64,000 nucleotides of DNA from Paenibacillus antibioticophila (GCF_000455265.1 NZ_HG005139.1:181470-245469), one strand, 5' to 3'. Shown: positions 43,701 through 54,100, numbered from the stretch's first letter. Numbers and translations: made by a program. Notes: a model not told the origin generated them from the letters alone.

Positions 43701-45518
43701 GAGAGCACCATAGGTGTGGGAGTCGCAATGACTAATAAAATTGTAGGGTTTACGATGCCGGAAGGGGTCAGCGATCAAGAGAGTCAATTGATTTTCGAAT
43801 TGGGGGGAAGCCCCGCTTCAATCAAGGTGGATCAGATCTCGCTGATTCGAAAGAGTAATCATAACGTGGATTATAGCGAGATTAGTATGTATCCGTTGAT
43901 TAATGGGCAATTTGAATCGGATTTAGAAGGCTGGGAGCCGTTCGTTCAGGATGCATCCGCAACCTTTCACACGGAAGATCGGACGGCAACCATCCAAATT
44001 GCCAATTCTGGAGGTCAGGACTGGAATGTGATGCTGATGCAGCCGGGTCTCGAGCTGAGTAAAGGAATCACTTACAAGCTGTCCTTCGAGGCTAAATCCT
44101 CGGAGGCCAGAAATGCGCTGCTCACCTTGGAGGATGCGGCCTATCAACGCCAGTTTGACTCGGGCAGCATCGCTCTCGGAACCGCTTGGAAGACCTATGA
44201 TTATACATTCAAAGTTACGAAGAATGAATTGTCCACGTTCAAATTGCAATTGGGCAATGCCAAGCTTCCAAATGCCCATGAGGTTTCAATCCGGAACGTG
44301 GTGCTCGAAATGAAGGACGCTCCTCTCAAGCGTCCGCCGCTTCTTAAGGCAGACCAAATCGATAATAGGATTGGTGAGCCTATTGAGCTGACCTTTACAG
44401 ATCATCCGGATTGGCGCAGCCATATCCGCACAGTCCTTGTAAAGGATGAACCGCTTGAAGCGGACCAATATACGGTAGAAGCGGGCCGGCTTAAGCTGGC
44501 CGCCGAGGTATTCCCGGATTCGGGCAGTTATACGGTGAAGGTTCTGGCTGACGGATACGCCTATACCAAAGTAACTCAGACGATGATTGCCGGGGATGGC
44601 AACCTGCTGGCAAATGGCAGCTTCTCTGCCGGAACCGCGGGCTGGGAGCTGCTGGTCAATAATCCCCCGGATTCCCAATTTGAAGTAAAGGATGGAACGG
44701 CCGAAATTCAGATCAGCTATTATGGCGGCGTAACTACAGAGTGGGGAGACCCCGTGCCCGTAAGCTGGTATACCCAGCTCGTCCAAAAGGGCGTCAAAAT
44801 TGAGCAGGGAAAAGCTTATGAATTATCCTTCCGAGCTTGGTCATCTATGGATCGCCCGATTTTTATCGAGCTTACGGGCTATAGCGGTGACAAGCTGCCC
44901 TTCTCGTTGACAGACAATCGGGAGAAGGAGCACCGGACGGTCATCAGACCCGCAAATGATGCTGCATTCGAGCTAAAGTTCCTGCTCGGAAATGTCATCT
45001 TCGAAGATGAAGCAACTGCAGATCAAGAGCATATTGTCTGGATTGATGATGTAGTCCTGAGGGAGCTTCCGGCTTCGCCGGAGCCCCCTGCCGGTGATGA
45101 GAATCTTGCACTTAATAAGAAGGTGGTTGCCTCTAGTTCGAATACGAGCTTTAATCCCGCAGTGATCACCGACGGAAACACCGGCACGCGCTGGGAAGCG
45201 GACTACAATCAAAATAGTGTGACGGAGTGGGTCTATATTGACCTGGAAAAGGTACATGACCTGAACCTGATCCAAGTGGATTGGGAGCGGGCTTATCCGG
45301 CGGCCATGGAGCTTCAGGTTGCTGATATCCTGCCTGCGGATGATTCGGGCTGGACGACCGTCGAATCCCTCCAGCTGGAGGGTGCGGTTGATGACAGATG
45401 GACCCAGATCATTGACCTGAGCGGGAAAAATATAAGGGGAAGATATGTGCGGATTTTCATGACAGACCGCCATTTCCCTCCCTATGGACCGTCGATTTAT
45501 GAGATAATTGTTCATTAA
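40800..45518 (+). CDS. S-layer-anchored GH16 beta-glucanase with CBMs
   Basis: 1572 residues. The signal peptide ends near MAAAQT. Three SLH domains follow (about 40-220: FSDVQGHWAGEQIRKWAAFGI, YMAGYPDGSFKPDGMVTRQDA, GFPDGTLRPQAVISRAELL), which hold the enzyme on the wall. A short beta region and a Gly/Asn-rich linker (about 380-400) lead to a GH16 domain (about 405-660) whose active site reads GEIDIMEARG (two Glu and one Asp). Then come four or five CBM4/9-like jelly-roll domains (about 680-1430) and a C-terminal discoidin/F5-8C domain (NLALNKKVVASSSN...). It probably cleaves beta-1,3(4)-glucans. ATG 40800 follows GGGGGAG. Confidence 0.93.
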   Translation: MMMVSGKKMLRPFMAILLVLMLFGSLLADLGSMAAAQTSGAINSPFSDVQGHWAGEQIRKWAAFGIAEGSEGKFRPGDEVSRAELVKLVNVLFGYKTDGGNTGGGFIDVEQGKWYTGHVAAAKEAGYMAGYPDGSFKPDGMVTRQDAAKVIGALFYLSNSNPVSLEGFQDKEQVASYAADALSALVAAGSMKGFPDGTLRPQAVISRAELLVLLDRAAGEIIHQPGQYSGIAATGNMLIASQEVALEDSSIAGNLLVTPGADGKGISLEGVTVKGTMYVNGGDSVRVSNSTIAAVEIARQYGKSVEFIVDGSMIGHLTLSSDAVIMLNETSTIEQLTIQDTAKNVTLGGKALTPGTIYQVIEGQLTEKGKAPAGTVPTPQAPAVPGGQSGGGGNNGGGGTDNGNKELWRLVWSDEFDNSGSNLDSNGLDLDKWGYQEGTGSQYGLDGWGNEEQQYYSRDNIKVEDGKLTITARKEQVENKPYTSGRIWTSPTFSKTYGKFEAKIKMPVGEGLWPAFWMMPQDSEYGVWASSGEIDIMEARGRLPEVVGGTAHFGKAWPNNKYVGGEYDFPAGQSIDSDYHIYAVEWEPGELRWYVDGKLYYKLNEWSSQGVGQPDKYAFPAPFDKPFHMILNLAVGGTYDGNRIPPDSKLPAQMEVDYVRAYELAGRPYRTPVEPVLNKDPIPAEARKPVNGSYISDPNFERGLNDITVPGQALDPDDWNFLHTPEFGGAGSVAIEPINQSPFVKIIPTNGGNQNYSLQLIQHVPLVKGRIYKLSFDAKASANRSIAVKLGGDADNGWAAYSDNFDTVLSSDADPQHYEYRFQMSHPTDVTARLEFNVGLDTNTVWIGNVRLEEVEQLVEPNGIKTPLENGNHVYNGSFDLGTMDRMTFWNFLAEGATAQASVDPQERALNVRIADGGGSPESVRLIQKGIELLQSDEYELSFDARSDAVRGINVKLASKDGLTTYHESTIGVGVAMTNKIVGFTMPEGVSDQESQLIFELGGSPASIKVDQISLIRKSNHNVDYSEISMYPLINGQFESDLEGWEPFVQDASATFHTEDRTATIQIANSGGQDWNVMLMQPGLELSKGITYKLSFEAKSSEARNALLTLEDAAYQRQFDSGSIALGTAWKTYDYTFKVTKNELSTFKLQLGNAKLPNAHEVSIRNVVLEMKDAPLKRPPLLKADQIDNRIGEPIELTFTDHPDWRSHIRTVLVKDEPLEADQYTVEAGRLKLAAEVFPDSGSYTVKVLADGYAYTKVTQTMIAGDGNLLANGSFSAGTAGWELLVNNPPDSQFEVKDGTAEIQISYYGGVTTEWGDPVPVSWYTQLVQKGVKIEQGKAYELSFRAWSSMDRPIFIELTGYSGDKLPFSLTDNREKEHRTVIRPANDAAFELKFLLGNVIFEDEATADQEHIVWIDDVVLRELPASPEPPAGDENLALNKKVVASSSNTSFNPAVITDGNTGTRWEADYNQNSVTEWVYIDLEKVHDLNLIQVDWERAYPAAMELQVADILPADDSGWTTVESLQLEGAVDDRWTQIIDLSGKNIRGRYVRIFMTDRHFPPYGPSIYEIIVH

Positions 45519-45619
45519 TGAAGGATATCTTGCCATAGAGGGAATGAACAAGAGGGTATCCCGAAAGTAAAGTAAAATTCTGTACATCCTTAATAATAAA
45601 ATAGGGTGATATTCATATA

Positions 45620-45666
45620 GAAACCAAGGAGCTAAGCGGCCTTCTCTCGCTTGATTCCTTGGTTTC
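45620..45666 (+). terminator. Hairpin, likely terminator of the GH16 gene
   Basis: GAAACCAAGGA (45620-45630) pairs perfectly with TCCTTGGTTTC (45656-45666), with an inner AAGCG/CGCTT stem. The T-run is short and it starts 102 bases after the stop, so the role is only probable. Confidence 0.5.
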
Positions 45667-45769
45667 TTGCGTCCACTGCGGCTTTCTTGATCAAGTTATG
45701 AGCGAGGGGAAATCCGCCCGACCTCAAAACTTACTTTTGGCAAGCATTAAGCTTTAGCATTCTGCAATA

Positions 45770-46015
45770 TAATCGCCGCCCGAACACCCACGCCAGCGAA
45801 TTTTAATGCCTTTTGGCACTAAAATCGTCGGACGAGCCCCCACGCCAGCAATTTTAATGCCTTTTGGCACTAAAATCGCCGCCCGAGCCCTACGCCAGCA
45901 AATTTTAATGCTTTTTGGCACTAAAATCGTCGCCCAAGCCCCACGTCAGCGAATTTTAATGCCTTTTGGCACTAAAATCGCCGCCCGAACCGCCTGCCAA
46001 TCATTTTAGTGCTTA
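45770..46015. repeat. Tandem array of a 51-bp repeat (array 1)
   Basis: Nearly five units, with the AAAATCG landmark at 45821, 45872, 45923 and 45974, an exact 51-bp period. Each unit has AAAATCG.CG, GCCC.ACGCCAGC and the palindrome ATTTTAATGCC-TTTT-GGCACTAAAAT. Because 51 is 17 codons, an open frame crosses the array, but this follows from the period and is not evidence of a gene. The unit is related, inverted, to the array at 58.5 kb. The rest of the 680-base intergenic region shows nothing else clear. Confidence 0.8.
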
Positions 46016-46201
46016 TCGACACTTGTTACGCAACGCACGGCTTAACCTCACTTTGAAAAAGGTGCCCCCAATCATCTACGATGGTTTTGGGACAGCCCCT
46101 TTATTTACGGCATGCCAGATCAGGTATTATATAAATCACAGTTTTTTTATGAAATTTCATTGAAAATGGTACAGAACTGATGAAGAAGGAGATTCGAAAA
46201 T

Positions 46202-47884
46202 ATGTTTAAATCGTTAACCGGAAAAATATTGCTTATTATCGTCGTGCTGATCTCGGCATGCACGATTTCTTTTACCGCCATATCATCCTTTGAAATTCAA
46301 CAATCCGTGACCCGACAGATGAAGGATGACGGCAGCACACTTGTCGCCAATATCAAGCGCGCGGTCATTCAGGACGAGATTCTCAATCCGGGGGATCTGC
46401 AAAGTATATTCCAATCGATCAAAGAGGACAGCGGAGGCAACATCGTCTACGTATCTCTGTCGGATTCGAATTCCAATCTGATTGTTTCGGATAACAGCCA
46501 GCTGGACCAAGGCCAATCGGCAAGCCAAGGAGATGCAACCTCGGCAGCCTCAACAACCGCTCACAGCAGTGTTGCGAAGGTAGTGGAGAATAAGGAAGCG
46601 ATTGGGACGATTCTGCAAATGCCCTCGGGTGAGAAGGTATATAGTATTTCAACGGACTTCGCATATAATCAGGAGCTGTCCGGTGTGCTGAATGTCGGTA
46701 TCTCTCTGGAAAATATGTATGATCAAATCCGGCAATCGTTCGTCTGGACGCTTACGATTTCCTTGGTCATTATGATCGTTGCCGTATTGATCGGGATCAT
46801 TGCCGCTAAGAAAATTATCCAGCCGCTTACCCGTATGTCGCAGCAATTAAAGAAATATGCGGAAGGCGATTTCACCTGTGAGCTTCAATTCAAACAGAAG
46901 GATGAAATCGGAGTGATGTCCAGGGATCTGGCTAATATGAGACAAACGCTGGGAGTCCTGGTGACGAATATCCAGCGCAGCTCGAAGCAGATTGCAGACA
47001 ACTCGCACATGCTGAGCTCCGTTATCAGTGAGAGCGCCAGCTCGACAGAGGAAATTTCAAGAGCTACGGATGAACTGGCTGCCGGGGCGGGAGAACTAGC
47101 GAACTACTCTCAGGAGGGCTTGAATCGGTTACAGACGTTGGCCGATGAGATTATTCGGCTGACGGATCGAGCCAAAGAGATGAAGGCTCGAATTGAGCAA
47201 GTCGACGAAGCGAGTCTTTCCGGTATGAATAGTGTCCGGGAGCTTCAGCAGGCTGTAGATAACAATGCAGCACTGACCCTGGAGATCGGAAAGGAAATGG
47301 ATGAACTGGCATCCAAGTCGGAATTGATTACAGAGATTACCGCAGTGATCAGAGCTGTATCCGAGCAGACGAATCTGCTGGCCTTGAATGCGATGATCGA
47401 GAGCGCCAGAGCCGGCGAGCAGGGACGAGGCTTTGCTGTAGTCGCCGATCAGATTCGGAAGCTGGCTGAGCAGACGGCAAGCTCTGTTCAGAATATCGAA
47501 GGGGTTGTACAGCAGGTGAACGGAGCTATCGTGAAGACGCAGAATCACATGCATCAGGGTACTCGCCTTGCCCGCAGAACGACGGAGGCTTCCGCAGATA
47601 CCGGACAAGCCTTTGGCGAGATTAAACATTCGGTGGCCGAAGTTATTCAAGGCATTGAAGTATTGGTCCGGGGAATTAATCAGCTGAATCAGGATAAGGA
47701 CGGTACGGTTCTGGCAATGCATAGCATTGCAACGATTACACAGGAATCGACGGCATCTACGGAGGAAATCTCAGCTTCCATTGAACAGGAGCTGGCGACG
47801 ATGGAGCAGATCTCCCATTCGACCGATGATCTGAACGAGGTCGTCCGGGAGATGGAGGAATTAACGGGGCAGTTCAAGTTTTAA
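46202..47884 (+). CDS. Methyl-accepting chemotaxis protein
   Basis: 560 residues. A first membrane helix (about 8-30), an extracellular single-Cache-like sensor region (about 35-175, with a Ser/Ala/Thr/Gln-rich loop), a second helix (about 178-203), HAMP, and a long signalling coiled coil with the conserved tip [37 protein letters not shown]. It should report an external ligand to CheA. No other chemotaxis gene is close. The ATG follows AAGAAGGAG. The stop shares TTAA with the convergent next gene. Confidence 0.95.
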   Translation: MFKSLTGKILLIIVVLISACTISFTAISSFEIQQSVTRQMKDDGSTLVANIKRAVIQDEILNPGDLQSIFQSIKEDSGGNIVYVSLSDSNSNLIVSDNSQLDQGQSASQGDATSAASTTAHSSVAKVVENKEAIGTILQMPSGEKVYSISTDFAYNQELSGVLNVGISLENMYDQIRQSFVWTLTISLVIMIVAVLIGIIAAKKIIQPLTRMSQQLKKYAEGDFTCELQFKQKDEIGVMSRDLANMRQTLGVLVTNIQRSSKQIADNSHMLSSVISESASSTEEISRATDELAAGAGELANYSQEGLNRLQTLADEIIRLTDRAKEMKARIEQVDEASLSGMNSVRELQQAVDNNAALTLEIGKEMDELASKSELITEITAVIRAVSEQTNLLALNAMIESARAGEQGRGFAVVADQIRKLAEQTASSVQNIEGVVQQVNGAIVKTQNHMHQGTRLARRTTEASADTGQAFGEIKHSVAEVIQGIEVLVRGINQLNQDKDGTVLAMHSIATITQESTASTEEISASIEQELATMEQISHSTDDLNEVVREMEELTGQFKF

Positions 47885-48204
47885 CGCAGATCCTGCAGCC
47901 GGACATTGCTGCTGAACAAGCCCGATGGGCTGCTAAGCTTAAAGGTAGGAAGCGGAAGGTTCGCTTCAAGCTGCATCTGTGCATCAAACAGGGAGGCTTG
48001 CTGCTGATCGACCACAAATGTGAAGGGGGCCGCGTCAATGGGCAAATCGGTGTCCAGCGGCTGCTGGATAATCTGTATAGCGGGAACTCCGTTGCAGCCG
48101 CAGTCCTCGGTGTCATATAACAGCTTGAACACGGACGGAGTCTGAACCTGAAGCTCGTGCAGCCGAGCCTCAGAATGGGAATCAAAATGCAAGGAAATTT
48201 TCAT
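47881..48204 (-). CDS. YqkB/HesB-like iron-sulfur biogenesis family protein
   Basis: About 107 residues. The motif [20 protein letters not shown] matches B. subtilis YqkB, a HesB/IscA-fold protein in which DCGC is the conserved cysteine region. The full three-cysteine A-type pattern is absent, so a role as a classical scaffold is doubtful. ATG 48204 is given; a TTG at 48210 has better spacing (about 6 bases) from GGGAG. It overlaps the chemoreceptor stop by 4 bases on the opposite strand. Confidence 0.78.
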   Translation of the reverse strand: MKISLHFDSHSEARLHELQVQTPSVFKLLYDTEDCGCNGVPAIQIIQQPLDTDLPIDAAPFTFVVDQQQASLFDAQMQLEANLPLPTFKLSSPSGLFSSNVRLQDLR

Positions 48205-48287
48205 AGCCAAATAGTTCTCCCTTCTTGAGGCCAATTTCAACGATATTTCAAATTTAATTTAAAATAACATGATTGTCCGATTTCATT

Positions 48288-48329
48288 TGTGATTCCAGTC
48301 ACGTGCTCCTTTAAAGGCTCCCTTACAAT
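48288..48329 (+). promoter_or_regulatory. Promoter with FNR/CRP-type box
   Basis: TGTGATTCCAGTCACG (48288-48303) is TGTGA-N6-TCACG, one base from the FNR consensus TGTGA-N6-TCACA of Bacillus. A -10 box TACAAT (48324-48329) puts its centre near position -40.5 of the expected start, the class II activator position. It lies before the decayed V4R gene and would give oxygen-limited expression. Confidence 0.5.
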
Positions 48330-48364
48330 GTAAAGAAATCCATACAGAAAGGGAGAAAAGAGCT

Positions 48365-48592
48365 ATGAGTATTTTACGTGAGACTGGGGATTCCATTCAA
48401 GGATTTACATATTGCGGTGGAGGATTGCTTCTGTAAAGGACTTCCCGAGCTTGAGGAAAGCCTTGTCTCGATCTGGAAGGTGCCATAATGGAGGGGGCCT
48501 TAAGCCGGATTTTCAATAAAGCGGTGAATGTCAAGGAGATCAAGTGTAATGTAAATGGGGACGAATGCTGCGAATATGAAGTCCGGCTATAA
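48365..48592 (+). pseudogene. Remnant of a V4R-domain protein gene
   Basis: ATG 48365 has a good GGGAG site and reads MSILRETGDSIQGFTYC before a stop. A shifted frame then reads IAVEDCFCKGLPELEESLVSIWKV. A third piece reads GALSRIFNKAVNVKEIKCNVNGDECCEYEVRL to 48592. The last part, with C-x-x-NGD-x-C-x-Y-x-V, is the typical end of V4R domains, and CFCKGLPELEE also fits. Intact V4R proteins have about 150 residues, so most of the gene is lost by at least one frameshift and one large deletion. Confidence 0.6.
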
Positions 48593-48598
48593 AGGGTT

Positions 48599-48684
48599 GT
48601 TCAAAAAGCCCCTTTTTGAACATGCACTATTTAATAGGAATGGCAGTCAACTGTGGCTAACCTGCACAGGAGGCTGCTTTTTTT
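48599..48684 (+). terminator. Two hairpins ending the V4R remnant
   Basis: GTTCAAAAAG-CCC-CTTTTTGAAC (48599-48621) is a perfect 10-bp hairpin. A second, GCAG..CTGTG/CACAG..CTGC (48642-48676), ends in eight T (48677-48684), a standard terminator. Confidence 0.7.
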
Positions 48685-48797
48685 CTACTGCTCCTTGATC
48701 ACAAGGATGACTTTTTGAACTGCCTCTTATGGAGGGAAGAGGGATTCGTGGTAGAATAATGAGATTGGAGTCAGTCTATGTAATGGAGGTAAGTTGG

Positions 48798-49931
48798 TTG
48801 TTAAATCATGAAATTGAAGAATCGATCGAGCAATTGAATATACAGCAGGCCATTATTGGCGTCCCTCAGCATACCCTGCGGGGATGTCTGGAGCTATGGA
48901 ACCGGGGCAGGTTGTCCGCACTCGCCAAGGCGCACGAAACCTCGGGCCGGGCCCGGACATCCAAGGAAGAACAGCTTACGGCAATAGAAGAAGCAATTCA
49001 GGATCCGGATCAATTGGCTAACCACTTGCTGATCCTGGATGAACAAGAATGGGCTGTATTTGAGGATGCTTATCGCGTAGAAGAATTATCCGTTCAGCGA
49101 GTTCCTTATGGTTACTACCGTTTTTTGCTGGAGCACGGTTTCGTGTTTACATTTTTCCATGATGCTCAGGTTGTTATGGTTATGCCGGAGGAGGTCAAGG
49201 CCACCTATACGCGTCTGAACGATGAAGTGTTCCAAATGAATCGGAGCAGCATGTCGCTGATTTTCAAGTATCTCACGGCAATGACGCATTTCTACGGCAT
49301 CTTTACCGTGGAGAGCCTGACGGAGATGCTCAATCGGCATCATCCATCAGAACAGATAAACCTCCAGCAGATGGAGGAGGCCGTCTCCTTCCTGTTGCGG
49401 AGAGAGCAGGAATTTGTCAGAGCGCGCGGCTTCATCGTTGATTCCAGCCTTGTGCACCATGCGGAAGCAGGAACATTGGAGCAGTTGATCTCTCAGACGA
49501 AAGGAAGACCGCACTACATTCCCGAGCAGGAAATGCTGATGAACTATGCGGACGGAGGATATTTTGAAGTTACGCCGCAGCTTGAGGCGCTTAAGGTTTA
49601 TGTTCAGGACCGGATGGCATGTGACGAGGTTACTGCAGAGGATTTGACGGATGATATTCAAATGCTCTGTACGATGGAGGAGCCGCTTGAGGCGCTGCTG
49701 CAAGAATTTGAGCGAAGAGATATCGTGTTCAAGCATCAGCGGCAGGGCGAGGAGGTTCTGGGCTTGCTGAAGGATATTCAGAAGACGACACGCCTCTGGC
49801 GTCTAGGCGGACATACGCTCAAGGAGCTGGAGCGTCCGGGGGCAAGGGCGACAAGCGCCAAGCCAGGCCGCAATGATGCTTGCCCCTGCGGCAGCGGCTT
49901 GAAGTATAAGAAATGCTGCGGCAAAGGATAG
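48798..49931 (+). CDS. SEC-C metal-binding domain protein
   Basis: About 378 residues. Most is a helical region without recognised motifs. The C-terminus is a SEC-C zinc module, GRNDACPCGSGLKYKKCCGKG, as in SecA. I favour TTG 48798 because GGAGGT (48785-48790) fits it; ATG 48783, 48759 and 48729 are in frame with poor ribosome sites. SEC-C proteins often bind ribosomes or act as adaptors. Its function is unknown. sbcD follows after 50 bases. Confidence 0.8.
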   Translation: MLNHEIEESIEQLNIQQAIIGVPQHTLRGCLELWNRGRLSALAKAHETSGRARTSKEEQLTAIEEAIQDPDQLANHLLILDEQEWAVFEDAYRVEELSVQRVPYGYYRFLLEHGFVFTFFHDAQVVMVMPEEVKATYTRLNDEVFQMNRSSMSLIFKYLTAMTHFYGIFTVESLTEMLNRHHPSEQINLQQMEEAVSFLLRREQEFVRARGFIVDSSLVHHAEAGTLEQLISQTKGRPHYIPEQEMLMNYADGGYFEVTPQLEALKVYVQDRMACDEVTAEDLTDDIQMLCTMEEPLEALLQEFERRDIVFKHQRQGEEVLGLLKDIQKTTRLWRLGGHTLKELERPGARATSAKPGRNDACPCGSGLKYKKCCGKG

Positions 49932-49981
49932 ACATGCATGAGGAGCAAGATGAAGAAATTGGCGAGATGGAGGTTTGAATT

Positions 49982-51184
49982 ATGAAAATACTTCACACCG
50001 CAGATTGGCACCTCGGCAAGCTGGTACAGGGTGTCTACATGACCGAGGATCAACGGTTCGTGCTGGAGAAATTGCTGGGCGTGATCGAGACGGAGCGTCC
50101 GGATGCCGTTATCATCGCCGGGGATTTGTATGACCGTGCAGTTCCTCCTACAGAGGCGGTTCAGCTGCTGGATGAATTACTGGAGCGGATCGTGCTGCGC
50201 CTTCAGGTTCCCGTTCTGGCGATTGCAGGCAATCATGACAGCCCGGCACGTCTGAATTTCGCTAACCGGATTATGCGTGCTTCCGGGCTGCATATGGCCG
50301 GGGAGCTTACGCTTCCGGTTCAGACGGCGCGGCTTCAGGATGAATTCGGCCCGGTGGATTTTCATCTGGTGCCGTATACGGAGCCTGGAATTGTCCGGTT
50401 TATGACCGGCGATGAATCGGTACGCTCCCATCACGATGCGATGCGGGCGATTACAGATCGAATTCGGGAGGAGATGGATCCGGCGGCAAGACATGTGCTT
50501 GTGGGACATGCCTTCGTGACCCCTCACGGAGAAGCGGAACCGAATACAAGCGATTCGGAGCGGCCTCTCACGATTGGCGGAGCGGAGCATGTCAGTGCGG
50601 CGCACTTTGACGGCTTCCATTACACGGCGCTGGGCCACCTTCATCAGGCTCATTTTGTTGGGCGAGAGCATGTGCAATATGCAGGGTCACCGCTCAAGTA
50701 TTCCATTTCGGAGGAGCATCACAAGAAAGGATATTTGATGGTGGAACTGGATGCGGAGGGCAAGGTATCCGTTGAGAAAAGAGAGCTGCTGCCGCGCCGC
50801 GATATGCGTGCGGTAGAGGGCTTCATCGCAGACCTGGAGCGCCATCCAGTCAACGAGGATTATGTCTTCGTCCGGCTGCTGGATCAAGCGGCGGTCACAT
50901 CGCCGATGGAACGGATCCGCGCTGTCTACCCGAATGCTATGCACGTTGAGCGGAAGCCGGAACTGGAGCAATTGGCCGGGATCCGGGAGGGCGGCTCCAC
51001 CTCCGTAAGAGCCAAGATGGACGGCTTATCGCTCTTTAAGGCTTTCTATGAGGATGTGACGGGAAGTCCTCCATCCTCTGATACAGAGAGGCTATTGATG
51101 GAGACACTGCGGGAAATTGCACTGGAGGAGGGGGAGCGCCATGAAGCCCATCAAACTGACGATGACGGCGTTCGGGCCGTATAA
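49982..51184 (+). CDS. sbcD: Exonuclease SbcCD subunit D
   Basis: 400 residues, a Mre11-family nuclease. Metal motifs: TADWHLGK, IIAGDLYDR, IAGNHDSP, LVGHAF and ALGHLH. The C-terminal capping region is present. With SbcC it cuts hairpins and DNA ends during repair. ATG 49982 has GGAGGT 9 bases upstream. Its last 44 bases overlap sbcC, so translation is coupled. Confidence 0.95.
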   Translation: MKILHTADWHLGKLVQGVYMTEDQRFVLEKLLGVIETERPDAVIIAGDLYDRAVPPTEAVQLLDELLERIVLRLQVPVLAIAGNHDSPARLNFANRIMRASGLHMAGELTLPVQTARLQDEFGPVDFHLVPYTEPGIVRFMTGDESVRSHHDAMRAITDRIREEMDPAARHVLVGHAFVTPHGEAEPNTSDSERPLTIGGAEHVSAAHFDGFHYTALGHLHQAHFVGREHVQYAGSPLKYSISEEHHKKGYLMVELDAEGKVSVEKRELLPRRDMRAVEGFIADLERHPVNEDYVFVRLLDQAAVTSPMERIRAVYPNAMHVERKPELEQLAGIREGGSTSVRAKMDGLSLFKAFYEDVTGSPPSSDTERLLMETLREIALEEGERHEAHQTDDDGVRAV

Positions 51185-54100
51185 GGATACCGAGATTATC
51201 GATTTTGGCGAATTGGCGGAGAACCGTCTGTTCGTGGTATCCGGTAATACGGGGGCCGGTAAAACCTCGATCTTCGATGCGATCTGCTTCGCGCTCTATG
51301 GAAGCGCCAGTGGAGAGGACCGCAATGACAGCCGGATGCTGCGCAGCCATTTTGCAGAGGATCAGGTGCACACCTCGGTAGAGCTGGAATTTGAGCTGAA
51401 GGGGCAAGTGTACCGGGTATTCCGGCAACTCGCCCATGTGAAAGAAGGAAACAAAGGGGCTACAGGAGACCGTTACGAGCTGTATCAGCTTTCCGGCGGA
51501 GAGCCTGTTCCGCTGACCGACCGTTTTATTGTCACTCAGGTCGACGACAAGATCAGGCAGCTGATCGGTCTGACCCGGGAGCAATTCAGCCAGATCGTCA
51601 TGCTGCCGCAAGGCGAATTCCGCAAGCTGCTGACCTCGGAGACCGAGGATAAGGAAGAGATTCTGCGGCGGATTTTCCGGACCGGGATCTACAAGCATGT
51701 CGCCGATCATTTGAATGTTAAGCGGAAGGAAATGCAGCAGATTGGGTTGGCGCTGCAGCAGACACGGGATGGCTATATCGATCATATTAAAAAGATGATT
51801 CCGGTAAGAGAAGGCTCATTGCTTGAGCATGTATTTCAGCAGGAATTCTGTAATGCGCATCAGGTTCTTGAGGCTCTTGGTGAAGAAGTCCTGTATTACG
51901 AAGAGCTATCGAAGCAGCTTAAAGGCAAGCTGGAGCAGGAGACGGCTCAGCACAAGCAGCTGGCAGAACATTATCATCAGGCCAAAGCGCTGAATGCACA
52001 GTTTGATCTGCTGGATCAGCTTTCTAGTAAGCTCCATCAGCTGCTGGCTGAGGAGCCGGCTATGCAGGAGCTGGAGCAGCGGTTGAAGCTGGCAACTCAA
52101 GCCGTGCAGCTTCGGGTGCATGAGCAGCATGTTCAGGAGGCGGTCGACGAGCTTGCTCGCAGAACAAAGCTGCTGGCGGAAGCAGAGACTGCGCTTCATC
52201 AGACACAGCAGCAGTTGGGTGAAGCGGAGACTGTCTTCAAAGCGGAGGAGCAGCTTGCGAAGGTCCGGGAGGATCAAGCACGTGAGCTTGAGCGTCTGCA
52301 GGGCTATTTGCCAAAGGTCGAGGAGCTTCGAAAGAAGGAGCAGGTTGTTCGTGAATTGGATGCCGAGGTGAAGCAAGGAGCACGGAAGCTGGAGGAGCAG
52401 CAGGGGATTCTGGAAGGATTAACTCGGGATCGTCAGAAGCTTAGTGAAGAGATCGGAGTCAGTGAAGCGCGAACGGCGGAGCTTCCTGCTGTAACCGATA
52501 AGCTCCGGCTGCTAAGGGAGCAAGCCAAGCTGATTCAGGAGCTGACGAAGCTGAACGCTTCGTTGAAGGGCCAGCTACAGCTTCAAACCGAGCTGCGTAA
52601 AGCGTTCGAGCAAGGGGATCAGGCTTACAGGAAGCTTGAAGAGCGCTGGATCGGAGGACAGGCCGGGCTGCTGGCGCGTCATCTTCATTTGGGAGAGGCC
52701 TGTCCGGTCTGCGGAAGTATAGAGCATCCTCAGAAAGCGGAGACGCAGCAAGATATTCCGGATCGCGAAGAGCTGGAGCGATTGCGCCAGGCACGTTCAG
52801 ATGCCGAGCGGAAGTATCTGGAGGCAGAGGCAGGCCGAAAGGCTTTGCAGCAGCAGCTGGAGGAGAAGGAGGCGCTTGCCCGCGAGCAGGGAATCTCCCT
52901 GGATCAATTGGAGCGTCTCTTTGAGCGCCTTGTTCAACAAGGGAAGCAGCTGGCGGAAGAAGAGAAGCAGCTGAAGGAAGAGCTTGCCAGCTTGACAGCA
53001 AGGAAGCAGCAGCTTGCTGCGCTAGAACGCAGCCAGGAGGATACCCGCACCGCGCGCGAGCAGTTGCAGCAGCAGTGGGGAGAGCTGCGGACAGGCTTTG
53101 CCCGCGAGTCGGCTTTGCTGGAGCAGCTTCTGACCGAGGTGCCGGAGGAATTAAGAAGCCTGGAGCAATTAAAGCAAGGCATCCTGCAAGCCGAACAGCG
53201 TAAGCAGCAATTGGAGGCTTCCTGGCAGGAAGCGCAAAGACGCTACCGCGAAGCCCAGGACCGCTCGTTGCAGGCAACGGAGACCCGTAAGCATGCGGAG
53301 AGGTTGAAGATCGACACGGAGACGGCCTGTAAAAAATCGCAGCTCAGCTATTATGAAGCATTGGAGCGGGCAGGCTTTGCATCCGAAGAACGGTATAAGG
53401 AAGCCAAGCTTCCGGAATCGACGTTCTTGGAGCTGCAGCAGCAGCTTGAGGAGTATAAGTCGGAGGTTGCCCTGAACCGCAAACGGCTGGAGGAATTATC
53501 GGCAGAGCTAGCCGGTAAAGAGCGCTTGATGCTCTCCCGATTGGAGGAGCAGATGCAGGAGCTGGAGCAGCGGATCGAAGCAACCCGGGCAGGCTCGATG
53601 GATGCCGGAGAGAAGCTTAGGAAATGTCTGGAGAGCGGGGAACAGATTCAAGGCGCTGAAGCCAAGTGGCAGGAGGCTGAACGGGAATATCAATTGGTCC
53701 GTGGATTGCATGATGTGATTCGCGGGGAGAACAGCAAGAAGCTGTCCTTTGAGCGCTATCTTCAGGTGGAGTTTCTGGAGCAGATTATTCATCAGGCCAA
53801 TCAACGTCTTCAGCGGATTTCAGGGGGACAATACTATCTCATCCGTAGTGACCGGATGGAGAAGCGGGGCAAGCAAAGCGGGCTAGGCTTCGATGTCTAT
53901 GATAACTATACCGGCCAGCTTCGGGATGTGAAGACGTTATCCGGGGGAGAAAAGTTCAATGCTTCCCTTTGTCTTGCACTGGGCATGGCTGACGTGATCC
54001 AGGCCTATGAGGGCGGAATATCGCTTGAAACCATGTTCATTGATGAGGGCTTCGGTTCACTGGATGAAGAGTCTTTGAACAAGGCCATTGATACCCTGAT

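Noticed and set aside
45806..46009. 67-codon frame with a 17-residue repeat (MPFGTKIAARA)
   Set aside because: It comes from the 51-bp array, whose period is divisible by three; there is no ribosome site and the units vary as non-coding DNA would.
52459..53277. 272-codon minus-strand frame inside sbcC
   Set aside because: It is a shadow of the coiled-coil coding region with biased composition and no domain or start signal.
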